Of a DNA stretch of 22,126 nucleotides, positions 1 through 7,391 are shown piece by piece. The translations under genes were made by a program, and so were the position numbers. Every line of letters starts with the position of its first letter. The first letter of the stretch is position 1. This DNA comes from Competibacteraceae bacterium UBA2788 (GTDB lineage: Bacteria; Pseudomonadota; Gammaproteobacteria; Competibacterales; Competibacteraceae). The notes under the pieces were generated by a model, which made no database searches, was not told where the DNA came from, and saw only the letters and a program-made list of their open reading frames with translations. The DNA is taken from positions 1 through 22,126 of the forward strand of contig DEHY01000180.1 of assembly GCA_002352185.1 (NCBI GenBank), read 5' to 3'.

Positions 1-2
1 AG

Positions 3-635
3 CTGCCCCGGCTGCGCCTGAGCGCGACCGGCACGGTGCAGGCGGTCGCGCGGGTGGCGCTGACCCTGCCGGTGCTGGAACTGCGCGCCGGCGGTCCCCA
101 CTCGGCGCTGCTGCGCCTGCCGGCGTTGACGCTGGCCGCCACCGCCCGCACTGCGTATGATCCTGCGGCGACTTCGACCGGCTACGTGATCAACCTTGCC
201 ACCCGCGCCGTGACCCAATGGACGCCGTGTCCGTTCTCCACCCTGGTCGCGGCCCACGGCGCTCTTTATGGGCTGTTCAACGGCACGCTGTATCGCATCG
301 AAGGCGATCAGGACGCCGGCGCGCCGATTGCGGCGACCCTGCGGCTGGCTCCGCAAGCGTTCGGCTCTTTTTATCGCCGGCGGCTGGACGAGGTGTGGCT
401 TTACGGGCGCATTGTCGACGGCGTGGCGCTGACCCTGATCCCGGACGAAGAACAGGAATGGAAATACCAGACGGACGGCGATGCGCAAACCGCGATGGGC
501 AGCCATCGGGTCGGCCTGGGTAAAGGAGTGACGTTCCATACCGTGGGGCTGACGCTGCGGAACCGCAACGGGGGCCGGTTCGATGTGGCCGGGCTGAAGT
601 TTGAGGTCGAAGCCCTGTCCAGGAGGTCCAAATGA
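3..635 (+). CDS. Phage virion-type structural protein, 5'-truncated
   Basis: The frame is open from the left edge, so the true start lies outside the window; the GTG at 36 is only an internal candidate. The visible part has two zones. The first (3-146) carries three copies of an LPxLxLxA motif at 3-32, 66-95 and 117-146. The second matches a pattern I know from phage structural genes: 'GYVINLATRAVTQW', then a 'GLFNGTLYRIEGDQDAG' stretch, a 'FGSFYRRR' segment, and a C-terminal 'GGRFDVAGLKFEVEALSRR'. Such proteins lie late in phage structural operons; I infer a tail or tip component but the exact role is unknown. The stop overlaps the next start (ATGA at 632-635), so the three phage-like genes are probably translated from one mRNA. 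No signal peptide or catalytic motif is visible. Confidence 0.6.
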   Translation: MPRLRLSATGTVQAVARVALTLPVLELRAGGPHSALLRLPALTLAATARTAYDPAATSTGYVINLATRAVTQWTPCPFSTLVAAHGALYGLFNGTLYRIEGDQDAGAPIAATLRLAPQAFGSFYRRRLDEVWLYGRIVDGVALTLIPDEEQEWKYQTDGDAQTAMGSHRVGLGKGVTFHTVGLTLRNRNGGRFDVAGLKFEVEALSRRSK

Positions 636-2506
636 GCGTTAGAGCGGATGTCGAAGCGGCGTTGAACCTGATCAAACAGGAAGCCCGCGCGGCGCTGAGC
701 GAAGCCTCGGCGCTCGCTCAGGACGCAGCGGCCATCCTGACCGGGGAAAAGCCGGCGGCGGATTTTGATCTGAAGGTGGAGCTGACGCCGTCGCAGCCCC
801 CCAATCCGTTCGAGATTCAGCCGCCGCCGTCGCTGATCGTGAAGCCGTATGTGCGTCCTGAGCTGGGACGGCTGACGCCGATCATCCCCGCAGAACTGAA
901 TTTTGCCGAACCCGTCCCCACGCTGGATCTCCCGTCATTCCACTATGAGCCACTTCGTTGGGAGAACGCCGAAACCGTCCAGCCCCCCGGGCTGCCCACC
1001 GGGCTGGCGCTGCCGACCGCGCCTACGACCCGGCTGCGGGAAGGCGACGCCCTCGATCCTCCCGTCCGTCAGCCGTTGGCGGGCGTGGGCGGCGCTCCGC
1101 CCCCGGTGGCGGAACCTCAGATCGCGGCGCTTGCTGTGGATTTTCGCGGGGCGTTCGCCCAGGGGCTGGCGTGGGCGCGCACGGTGATCCCGGATCGGGG
1201 ACCGGCGGCGGCGATCACCGATCTGGATTCGCTGTTGATCCGCGCCGTACAGCAGCGCTTGCGCGGCGAGGTCACTGCCGCCGCGAGCGACGCCGGAGAG
1301 GATCTGCGACGCTACGCCCAGCAGCGGATGGCGCAGGCGACGGAGTCCGCCAAAGCCGCCGCCGGGCTGGACGCTCAAACCCAGGCCGATGCCTGGATGC
1401 TGCCGGGCGCGGATCGGATGGCCGGGGAGCTGGCGCTGGAACGGGCCGGCGCCCAGGCCGCCGTGGCCGCCGCTATCGAGATTCGCCGTCAGCGCGCCGG
1501 GAAGGAGCAGGATCTCGCACAACACACGCTGACTCTGGCGCAAACACTGTTGACGACGGCGGTTGATTTGCAACTGAAAGAAGCCGAGCGCATCCTGCAC
1601 GGCTACGAAATCGCGCTGCACTGCGGTGAAACCGCGCTGGAGCTGGCGACGCAAGTCCTGACCGTCAAACAACAGGAGGTCGCGCTGTACGAAAAGTACA
1701 ACGCCCTGCAAGGCCGGCGGCTGGACGCGCTCATCACCGTCCGCAAGAACGCCGCCGACGTGGCCCGCGCCGAGGCGGAACAGACAAGGGTCGAAGCGCA
1801 GTACAATACGATGGCGCTCAACCGCCACCAGGTGCAGTTGGCGGATGTGCGGCGGCTGGTGAAGCTGAAGGCGACGCAGCAGGAAGCGCGCCGCCTGGAG
1901 CTGGACAGCAAAATTCTGCCGGTGCGGCTCTACGCCATCAAAATCCAGCAGTTTGAAGCCCAAATAAAGCAACACCGCCTGGAATGGGAGGCGTTCTCGG
2001 CGCAGCTGCACGGGGAGGCCGCCAAGGTGGAGGGGCTGACGGCGCAGGCGCGCCTGTATGACGCCCAAATCCAGCAGTTTACGGCCCAGGCCCAGGCTAC
2101 AGCAGCGACGATTCGGGCGCAGACGGCGGCAAATGCCCAGAATCTGGCGCGGGCCGACGCGGAACTGAACGCGGTGGAAGAGGAATTTCGCTTGCAGGTG
2201 GCGGTCGCGGATACGGCGGTTGAAGCGCTGCGGGCGGGCGGGCAAGCGGCGGTGGCCGAAGGAGAAGCGCAGAGCGAGCAGCAACGACTGGACCTGGAGA
2301 AAGAGATTGAAACCGCCAGAGCGGAATTACAACGGATGCGATCCGACTTGACCTACCGTCTGAAAGGACAAGCGCTGGACCTGAGTCGGCGTAAAACCCA
2401 GGGTCAGATCCGGGTCGGGAGCGCCCGCGTCTACGGCGCGCTGGCGGAATCGGCGCTGACGGCGCTGAATTCGCTGGCGGTGAGCGAGGAGACGGCATCC
2501 TCTTGA
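632..2506 (+). CDS. Large helical phage-operon protein with proline-rich N-terminal part (paralogue 1)
   Basis: The 624-residue protein has no recognisable enzyme motif. Residues 1-40 are helical and Ala-rich. Residues 50-165 are Pro-rich with runs such as 'PPNPFEIQPPPS'. From about 180 to 600 it is almost unbroken Ala/Gln/Glu/Arg-rich helix, probably coiled coil, without glycine breaks. A WMLP motif sits at 255-258 near the start of the helical body, and the C-terminus ends in an Ala-rich segment with 'ALTALNSLAVSE'. The start is firm: AGGAGG at 621-626, five bases before ATG 632, overlapping the upstream stop. Its TGA overlaps the TTG start of the next gene. The neighbour has the same layout and similar landmarks, so I read the two as tandem paralogues. 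A virion fibre, tail or injection component is plausible, but this is inference from context only. Confidence 0.6.
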   Translation: MSVRADVEAALNLIKQEARAALSEASALAQDAAAILTGEKPAADFDLKVELTPSQPPNPFEIQPPPSLIVKPYVRPELGRLTPIIPAELNFAEPVPTLDLPSFHYEPLRWENAETVQPPGLPTGLALPTAPTTRLREGDALDPPVRQPLAGVGGAPPPVAEPQIAALAVDFRGAFAQGLAWARTVIPDRGPAAAITDLDSLLIRAVQQRLRGEVTAAASDAGEDLRRYAQQRMAQATESAKAAAGLDAQTQADAWMLPGADRMAGELALERAGAQAAVAAAIEIRRQRAGKEQDLAQHTLTLAQTLLTTAVDLQLKEAERILHGYEIALHCGETALELATQVLTVKQQEVALYEKYNALQGRRLDALITVRKNAADVARAEAEQTRVEAQYNTMALNRHQVQLADVRRLVKLKATQQEARRLELDSKILPVRLYAIKIQQFEAQIKQHRLEWEAFSAQLHGEAAKVEGLTAQARLYDAQIQQFTAQAQATAATIRAQTAANAQNLARADAELNAVEEEFRLQVAVADTAVEALRAGGQAAVAEGEAQSEQQRLDLEKEIETARAELQRMRSDLTYRLKGQALDLSRRKTQGQIRVGSARVYGALAESALTALNSLAVSEETASS

Positions 2507-4416
2507 GCGCCCTGTCCGAGCAAATGACGCTGGTCAAAACCCTGGCTCGCAGCGCTGCGCGCCAGGGCGATGCGCTGATTGCAGCGGCGATTGCGGCGCT
2601 GGACAACAGCGTGACTCTGCCGCCGCTGCCCCAGGAGATCAAGGCGCCGCAGAGCGTTGGGAAGCAGTCGTTCGAGTTCGCGCCTTCGCCCGTCCCGCCG
2701 CCCGGCTTCCCGACCCTGACCGAGCCGACGCCGCCGCCGCCCGCCCAGACGCAGGACGTGGACGCCTTCACCCGGACCCTTGATTTGTCGCCGCCGACGC
2801 TGGGCGCGGTGCGCATTGCCTCGGCCCGGCCCGGCCCGCCGCCGACCTTCCCGGAGGCGCTGAGCGCGGTGGATTGGACCGCCACGCCGCTGGAATCCCT
2901 GCCCCTTGACCCGCCGAACCCCCCTACGCTGCTGGACCTGACGCCGTTGGGCGGAAGTTGGAGCGGAGTCGGCGGCGAGCCTGATCCCCACGTGCATTTC
3001 GCAGACCCGCCCCCGCCGCCGCCGGACTTCGACGAGAACCGGTTTGACGATACGGTGAATGCCGTGCTGGGCGAGCTGGAACCCGGCGGGATCGGAACCT
3101 TGCACGCGCAAACCCTTGCGGCGGTACTCCCGGACTGGATCGTGGCGCTGCGCGCGGCGCTGCACGCGGAAATTCAGGAGCGCACCTCGGGGTTGAGCGC
3201 CGCCATCACCGCCGATCTGAATGCCCGCTTGCAGGAGGCGGTGACGCAGGAGCGCCAGCGCCTTCAGGCGGCGGTGCGGGAGGCCGGGACCGCCGGCGGC
3301 TGGACGCTGCCCGCAGCGGTGCGCGCCGCGCTGATGCAGCAGGCGCAGCGGGACGGGCTGGCGCTGGAACAAACGGCGGCGAATCACCGGGCGGTGCAGG
3401 ATGCGGAACTGGCGTTACAGCAGTCCCGGTTGGTCATGGACCTGTATACGAAATTTCGCAGCACCGTCCTGATGCTCCAGATCCAGGAAGCGCAGTTACT
3501 AAACCGCGCCTTTGATCTGGCCCGCCGGTACGCAACCGCCAAGACGGCGGCGCTGATTAAAGCCTTCGAGTCCGGTCAGCTGCTCAAGGCCGACATCGGG
3601 TATCAGATCGACCGCGTCAAGCTCCAGCAGTTTGAAGGCCGGTTGCAGATCGCGCTGGCGCACCAGGCGGTGGCCCAGGCCCGCATCCAGGCCGAGCAGG
3701 CGCGCCAGGCGGTGAATGCCGAACAGGTCCGGCAACTGGAGGCCGAAGAAGCCGCGCTGGACCTCGCGGCGGAAACCTATGCCGGAGAGGTCGCGGCGCT
3801 GAACCAGGAACTTAGGCGGCGGGAAGCCCAGCTCCAGGGGTTCGAGGCGCAAGTCCGTGCCGTGGCGGCGCGCGGCGATGCGCGGGAAGCCCGGGTGCGC
3901 GCCCTCCAGGCGGAGATTGAGGGCGACCGGGCGCGCCAGGCGGCGGAACTGAAAAAGATCGACTTTTTTGAAGCGGCGGTGCGCGGTTTCGCCGCCCGCG
4001 CCCAGGCCGAAAAAACCCGGATAGAGGTGAACGTCCAGCGCAATGCGCAGGTGATTGAGGAATTCAAGGCCAAGGTCCGGACCGCGCTGTTTCCGGTGAA
4101 AACGTCGCTGGATAAAGGCCGGTTTGATCTGAAGGTGTATCAGGCCCAGGCCGATGAATTTGTCCGGAAAATCGAACTGGCGCTAAAGCAGGCCGAACAG
4201 GAGATTCGCCGGTTGCATGCCGTAACGCAGCTGAACGAAGGCGTCACGGAGACCTACCGGGAGGCGGTCGGGGAGGTTGCGGCTGCGGATCTGGAAAGGA
4301 TGGCGGCCATGGCGGCCATCAATCTGGACGCAGCCAAGGTGATGGAGGGGATGGCGGGAGCCGCTATGGCTTCATTGAACAGTGTGGTGAGCAACGTGGC
4401 GGTGATGACGGAGTGA
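2503..4416 (+). CDS. Large helical phage-operon protein with proline-rich N-terminal part (paralogue 2)
   Basis: The 637-residue protein repeats the layout of its upstream neighbour: a helical N-terminus (1-35), a very Pro-rich zone (about 40-180, with several runs of four to seven prolines), then a long Ala/Gln/Glu/Arg helical body to about 600. A WTLP motif at 267-270 corresponds to WMLP of paralogue 1, and the C-terminal 'AMASLNSVVSNVA' corresponds to its 'ALTALNSLAV'. The proposed start is TTG 2503, which overlaps the previous TGA (TTGA); AGGAG at 2487-2491 is 11 bases away, rather far, so ATG 2523 is an alternative. This is the last gene of the phage-like operon; no lysis, integrase or further phage gene follows. 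The function is unknown. I see no cysteine, transmembrane segment or catalytic motif. Confidence 0.58.
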   Translation: MSALSEQMTLVKTLARSAARQGDALIAAAIAALDNSVTLPPLPQEIKAPQSVGKQSFEFAPSPVPPPGFPTLTEPTPPPPAQTQDVDAFTRTLDLSPPTLGAVRIASARPGPPPTFPEALSAVDWTATPLESLPLDPPNPPTLLDLTPLGGSWSGVGGEPDPHVHFADPPPPPPDFDENRFDDTVNAVLGELEPGGIGTLHAQTLAAVLPDWIVALRAALHAEIQERTSGLSAAITADLNARLQEAVTQERQRLQAAVREAGTAGGWTLPAAVRAALMQQAQRDGLALEQTAANHRAVQDAELALQQSRLVMDLYTKFRSTVLMLQIQEAQLLNRAFDLARRYATAKTAALIKAFESGQLLKADIGYQIDRVKLQQFEGRLQIALAHQAVAQARIQAEQARQAVNAEQVRQLEAEEAALDLAAETYAGEVAALNQELRRREAQLQGFEAQVRAVAARGDAREARVRALQAEIEGDRARQAAELKKIDFFEAAVRGFAARAQAEKTRIEVNVQRNAQVIEEFKAKVRTALFPVKTSLDKGRFDLKVYQAQADEFVRKIELALKQAEQEIRRLHAVTQLNEGVTETYREAVGEVAAADLERMAAMAAINLDAAKVMEGMAGAAMASLNSVVSNVAVMTE

Positions 4417-4494
4417 CGAGAATTCACTGAGTGGAGTGATCGGGCCGGATGGCGATCAGGACCGCTCGCCGTGCGAGGCGTTGTGCCGCTGATG

Positions 4495-4516
4495 GCAGCG
4501 TAGCCGCAGCGTAGCC
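4495..4516. repeat. Tandem 11-bp direct repeat (two copies) in the phage/host gap
   Basis: GCAGCGTAGCC occurs twice in direct succession, at 4495-4505 and 4506-4516. It lies in the 262-base gap (4417-4678) between the last phage-like gene and the 3' end of ybbA. Apart from a short inverted repeat (TCACT/AGTGA, 4424-4439) I see no gene, tRNA fragment or clear terminator in this gap. The repeat may be chance slippage or a junction scar. Confidence 0.6.
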
Positions 4517-4678
4517 GGCCGAGTCGTTTCAGCGTCCGGTTATAGCCGGTATTCGTTTGACAGCCCGCGCCCGGTTGTTGATTCAAAAGGTGTTTCGTCT
4601 GACTCGAAATCGGTAACGGTCATCTCGCCCGGAGTGCAACGGTCGTTCAGGCTCAGGATTAGGGATGACGGCAACAAA

Positions 4679-5353
4679 TCAACATGGCAGCGACTCAACG
4701 CGCAATCGTCCATCGTCCAGCTCCAGAATCCGGTCGCAATAGGCCGCCAGTTCTGGATCGTGCGTGACCAGAATCAGGGTTGCGCCCTGCTCCCGATTGA
4801 GCGCGAACAGCAGTTCAATGATGCGATGACCGGTTTTCTGATCGAGATTCCCGGTGGGTTCATCCGCGAACAGCACGTCGGGATTGCCGGCGAAGGCGCG
4901 GGCAATGGCGACGCGCTGCTGTTCGCCGCCCGACAGTTGGGTGGGATAGTGCCGGGCGCGGGCCTTGAGGCCGACTCGCTCCAGCAGTTCCAGCGCTTGC
5001 CGGTGGGCGTCGGGCTGACCGGCCAGCTCCAGCGGCAGCAGCACGTTTTCCAGCGCGGTCAGGCCATTCAGCAGTTGGAAGGACTGGAACACGAAACCGA
5101 CCCGTTGCGCCCGCAGCAGGGCGCGACCATCCTCGTCCAGACTGCCAAGATCAACGCCCGCCAGCCACGCCCGGCCACTCGTCGGCATATCCAGACCCGC
5201 CAATAAACCCAGCAAAGTAGACTTGCCGGAACCGGACGCCCCAACCACCGCCACACTCTCGCCGCGCATAATGGTGAAATTGATATCGTCGAGGATGACC
5301 AGCGGCCCTTCCGGGCTGACCACCTGCTTGCCCAGTTGCTCCACCCGCACCAT
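4679..5353 (-). CDS. ybbA: ABC transporter ATP-binding protein, YbbA type
   Basis: This is an ATPase subunit of the LolD/MacB-like ABC family. From the chosen start (224 aa; E. coli YbbA is about 228) the motifs are complete: Walker [10 protein letters not shown] (38-46), Q-loop Gln90, signature LSGGEQ (140-145), Walker B VLFADE with catalytic Glu165, and H-loop His198 in 'VTHD'. It is divergent from tesA, the arrangement known in E. coli and many gammaproteobacteria, where ybbA is followed by the large permease ybbP. Here no permease follows: after the stop comes a gap and then the phage-like block. The frame stays open upstream; an ATG at 5476 has GGAAG (5482-5486) five bases before it and would add 41 residues rich in Ser/Ala/Pro, but that start lies inside tesA. 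I prefer 5353 because of family length and the space it leaves for promoters. Confidence 0.88.
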   Translation of the reverse strand: MVRVEQLGKQVVSPEGPLVILDDINFTIMRGESVAVVGASGSGKSTLLGLLAGLDMPTSGRAWLAGVDLGSLDEDGRALLRAQRVGFVFQSFQLLNGLTALENVLLPLELAGQPDAHRQALELLERVGLKARARHYPTQLSGGEQQRVAIARAFAGNPDVLFADEPTGNLDQKTGHRIIELLFALNREQGATLILVTHDPELAAYCDRILELDDGRLRVESLPC

Positions 5354-5454
5354 CGGATCGGCGGTCAGGTTGTCCGATGCGGGCGTGGCCGCTACGCTTA
5401 TACTGTCGTTCACGGGTTGCGCCGGCCTGAATGGGTCGGCCTGGATTGAAACCG

Positions 5455-6087
5455 ATGATGAAAACGCATGGCTCATATGGGCTTCCACTGTTGCTGCTGT
5501 GGCTGGCAGCTTTGTTAAGCGCTCAGGTTCAGGCCGGATCGCCAGCGATTCTGGTGCTGGGCGACAGTTTAAGCGCGGCTTATGGCATCCCCGCCGATCA
5601 GGGCTGGGTCAGCCTGCTGCAACGCCGGTTGGCGGAACGCGGCTTCCCGCATCGGGTGGTCAACTCCAGCATTAGCGGCGACACCACCAGCGGCGGCCTA
5701 AGCCGACTGCCAGCGGCATTGAGGCGCGACCAGCCTACTATCGTCATTGTGGAACTCGGCGCCAATGACGGGCTGCGCGGACAACCTCTGATGGAGATGA
5801 CCGCCAATCTGGCGCGCATCATTGAATTGTCGCAACAGGCGGGCGCGCAAGTGCTGTTGGCCGAGATGCGGATTCCGCCGAATTATGGCCCGCTGTATAC
5901 GCAAAAGTTTCAGGCGACCTTCAGCGAACTGGCGAAGCGGTATAACGCGCTGCTGATTCCGTTCCTGCTGGACGGAGTCGCGGGCAATCCGGCGCTGATT
6001 CAGGAGGATGGCCTGCATCCCCGCGCCAACGCGCAGCCGCGCATTCTGGACCAGGTCTGGTCGGTGCTGGAACCGGCGTTGAAGTAA
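5455..6087 (+). CDS. tesA: Periplasmic SGNH esterase/lysophospholipase TesA (thioesterase I)
   Basis: TesA hydrolyses acyl-CoA thioesters, lysophospholipids and aryl esters in the periplasm. A signal peptide is clear: a short basic start (MMKTHG), a Leu-rich core at about 10-21, and an AxA cleavage site near 'AQVQA'. The SGNH blocks are all present: GDSLS with nucleophile Ser38, Gly75 in 'SISGDTTSGG', GAND with Asn104, and DGLH with Asp185 and His188. The length, 210 aa, fits E. coli TesA (208). ATG 5455 or 5458 is preferred; ATG 5431 would put extra residues before the signal peptide. No strong ribosome site precedes any of them. A TATACT box at 5399-5404 could be its -10 element, but no good -35 accompanies it. 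The gene ends one base before the stop of the convergent murB. Confidence 0.93.
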   Translation: MMKTHGSYGLPLLLLWLAALLSAQVQAGSPAILVLGDSLSAAYGIPADQGWVSLLQRRLAERGFPHRVVNSSISGDTTSGGLSRLPAALRRDQPTIVIVELGANDGLRGQPLMEMTANLARIIELSQQAGAQVLLAEMRIPPNYGPLYTQKFQATFSELAKRYNALLIPFLLDGVAGNPALIQEDGLHPRANAQPRILDQVWSVLEPALK

Positions 6088-6088
6088 C

Positions 6089-7117
6089 TCAAAGCACCAC
6101 CGGTTCTGGCTCCAGCGCCACGGCGAACGTAGTCTGCACCGAGTCCTGAATCGCCCGCGCCAGCCGCAGCACCTCCTCGCCGCACGCCCCGCCGCGATTG
6201 ACCAGCACCAGCGCCTGTTGCTCATAGACGCCCGCCGATCCCAGATTCCGCCCCTTCCAGCCGCAGCGTTCAATCAGCCAGCCGGCGGCCAGCTTCACCG
6301 CGCCATCGGGTTGCGGATAATGGGGCGCGTCCGGGTAACGGGCGATGAAGCGCCGAAACGTCGCTGCGTCCACCACCGGATTCTTGAAGAAGCTGCCGGC
6401 GTTGCCGAGCTGCGCCGGGTCCGGTAGTTTGCGCCGTCGGATTGCGCTCACCGCATCGGAAACGTCGGTCGCGGTCGGATGGGTGATGCCAAGGGCTGTC
6501 AGCTCTTGCGCCACATCGGCGTAGCGAGTGACCGGCCGCCAGCGTTTGGGGAGCCGGAACGTCACGGCGCTAATCAGATACTGTCCGGCGGCGGCGCGTT
6601 TGAACACGCTGTCCCGGTAGCCGAACTGGCAGGCGGCGCGGTCGAAAAGGACCGTTTCCCCCGTCGCCAAATCCAGCGCTTCCAGATGCTGGAACCGCTC
6701 CGCCACTTCCAGGCCATACGCGCCGATGTTCTGGATCGGGGCGGCGCCGACCGTGCCGGGAATCAGCGACAGGTTCTCCAGCCCCGGCCAGCCCTGCTCC
6801 AGCGTCCAGCGCACGAACTCATGCCAATTCTCTCCCGCACCGGCGCGCACCATCCAGGCGTCGGCCTCTTCCGCGATCAACTTCCGTCCAGGAATGCAGA
6901 CATGCAGCATCAGGCCGTCGAAATCGCCGGTCAGCAGCAGATTGCTGCCGCCGCCGAGGACGAAGCGTCGCAGCTTTCGCCAGCCGGGAGCGCGGGTCAA
7001 CGCCACCAGTTGCGCCGGTTCGGCAACATCCGCAAACCAGGCCGCGCGGGCAGACAATGCAAAGGTATTAAGGCGATCCAGCGCCACATCGCGCTGGACA
7101 AAATCGGGCAGGATCAT
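6089..7117 (-). CDS. murB: UDP-N-acetylenolpyruvoylglucosamine reductase MurB
   Basis: MurB is the cytoplasmic FAD enzyme that reduces UDP-GlcNAc-enolpyruvate to UDP-MurNAc with NADPH, the second step of peptidoglycan precursor synthesis. The protein follows E. coli MurB closely: FAD-binding 'LGGGSNLL' (55-61), 'GAGENWH' (93-99), '[25 protein letters not shown]' around 111-135, and the 'FGYRDSVFK' block with Arg168. The catalytic Ser242 is in 'GSFFKNP' and the C-terminal glutamate is Glu338 in 'LEPEP'. This is the type I form. From ATG 7117 it is 342 aa, as in E. coli, though it lacks the last dozen or so C-terminal residues of that protein. The frame is open to 7255, but the upstream part has no family similarity. 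No Shine-Dalgarno is visible before 7117. It lies downstream of tRNA-Met on the same strand and may be cotranscribed with it. Confidence 0.94.
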   Translation of the reverse strand: MILPDFVQRDVALDRLNTFALSARAAWFADVAEPAQLVALTRAPGWRKLRRFVLGGGSNLLLTGDFDGLMLHVCIPGRKLIAEEADAWMVRAGAGENWHEFVRWTLEQGWPGLENLSLIPGTVGAAPIQNIGAYGLEVAERFQHLEALDLATGETVLFDRAACQFGYRDSVFKRAAAGQYLISAVTFRLPKRWRPVTRYADVAQELTALGITHPTATDVSDAVSAIRRRKLPDPAQLGNAGSFFKNPVVDAATFRRFIARYPDAPHYPQPDGAVKLAAGWLIERCGWKGRNLGSAGVYEQQALVLVNRGGACGEEVLRLARAIQDSVQTTFAVALEPEPVVL

Positions 7118-7190
7118 GGAGAAGTGAATGCGACGGGCAGGCAACGGCTGTCGAATAGGATCAAGAGATGGGATTACAGCCTTGAGACAG

Positions 7191-7209
7191 GAGGCGCCTA
7201 AAGCGCCCC
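7191..7209 (-). other. Short hairpin between tRNA-Met and murB
   Basis: GAGGCGC (7191-7197) pairs with GCGCCCC (7203-7209) over seven positions, one of them G-U on the minus strand, with a five-base loop. It lies 47 bases after the tRNA 3' end on the transcribed strand. No U-run follows, so it would be a weak terminator or a processing barrier at best. Confidence 0.3.
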
Positions 7210-7255
7210 GTCCAAAACCATGGGTCGTGAAAGGCGGTGTAAGCGATTGATTCAA

Positions 7256-7332
7256 TGGTGGCTACGGGTGGACTCGAACCACCGACACCGGCATTATGAG
7301 TGCCGTGCTCTAACCGGCTGAGCTACGTAGCC
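7256..7332 (-). tRNA. tRNA-Met (CAT), elongator, CCA encoded
   Basis: On the minus strand the 77 bases fold as a full cloverleaf. The acceptor GGCTACG pairs with CGTAGCC, followed by discriminator A and encoded CCA. The D-arm is 'GCTCAGCCGGTTAGAGC', the anticodon stem CGGCA/TGCCG carries the loop CTCATAA (anticodon CAT), and the T-loop is TTCGAGT. The 5' GGCTACGTAGCTCAG matches elongator tRNA-Met of E. coli rather than the initiator (which has an unpaired first base) or tRNA-Ile2 (GGCCCCTTAGC). Whether the C34 is modified cannot be read from DNA. Confidence 0.96.
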
Positions 7333-7362
7333 ATGAGGAAGGAATTGACGAAATATCTAATA

Positions 7363-7391
7363 AGTATGCGGGCGCGATGGCGCAGCGTCAA
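7363..7391 (-). promoter_or_regulatory. Probable sigma-70 promoter of tRNA-Met
   Basis: On the minus strand TTGACG (-35, 7386-7391) and CATACT (-10, 7363-7368) are separated by exactly 17 bases, matching consensus at 5/6 and 4/6. The predicted start near 7356 would give a leader of about 24 bases before the tRNA 5' end at 7332. The -10 box covers the ATG at 7366 that is the likely start codon of mtfA on the other strand. Confidence 0.6.

Noticed and set aside
935..2284. Long open frame on the minus strand (449 codons)
   Set aside because: It is antisense to a phage-operon gene with ribosome site and stop/start overlaps; its translation is rich in Arg, Gln and Leu, typical of a GC-rich shadow frame.
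4423..4440. TCACT/AGTGA hairpin after the phage operon as terminator
   Set aside because: A five-base stem without a U-run is too weak to call.
7300..7332. Upstream mtfA start at 7300
   Set aside because: This part is antisense to the tRNA-Met body and shows no family similarity.
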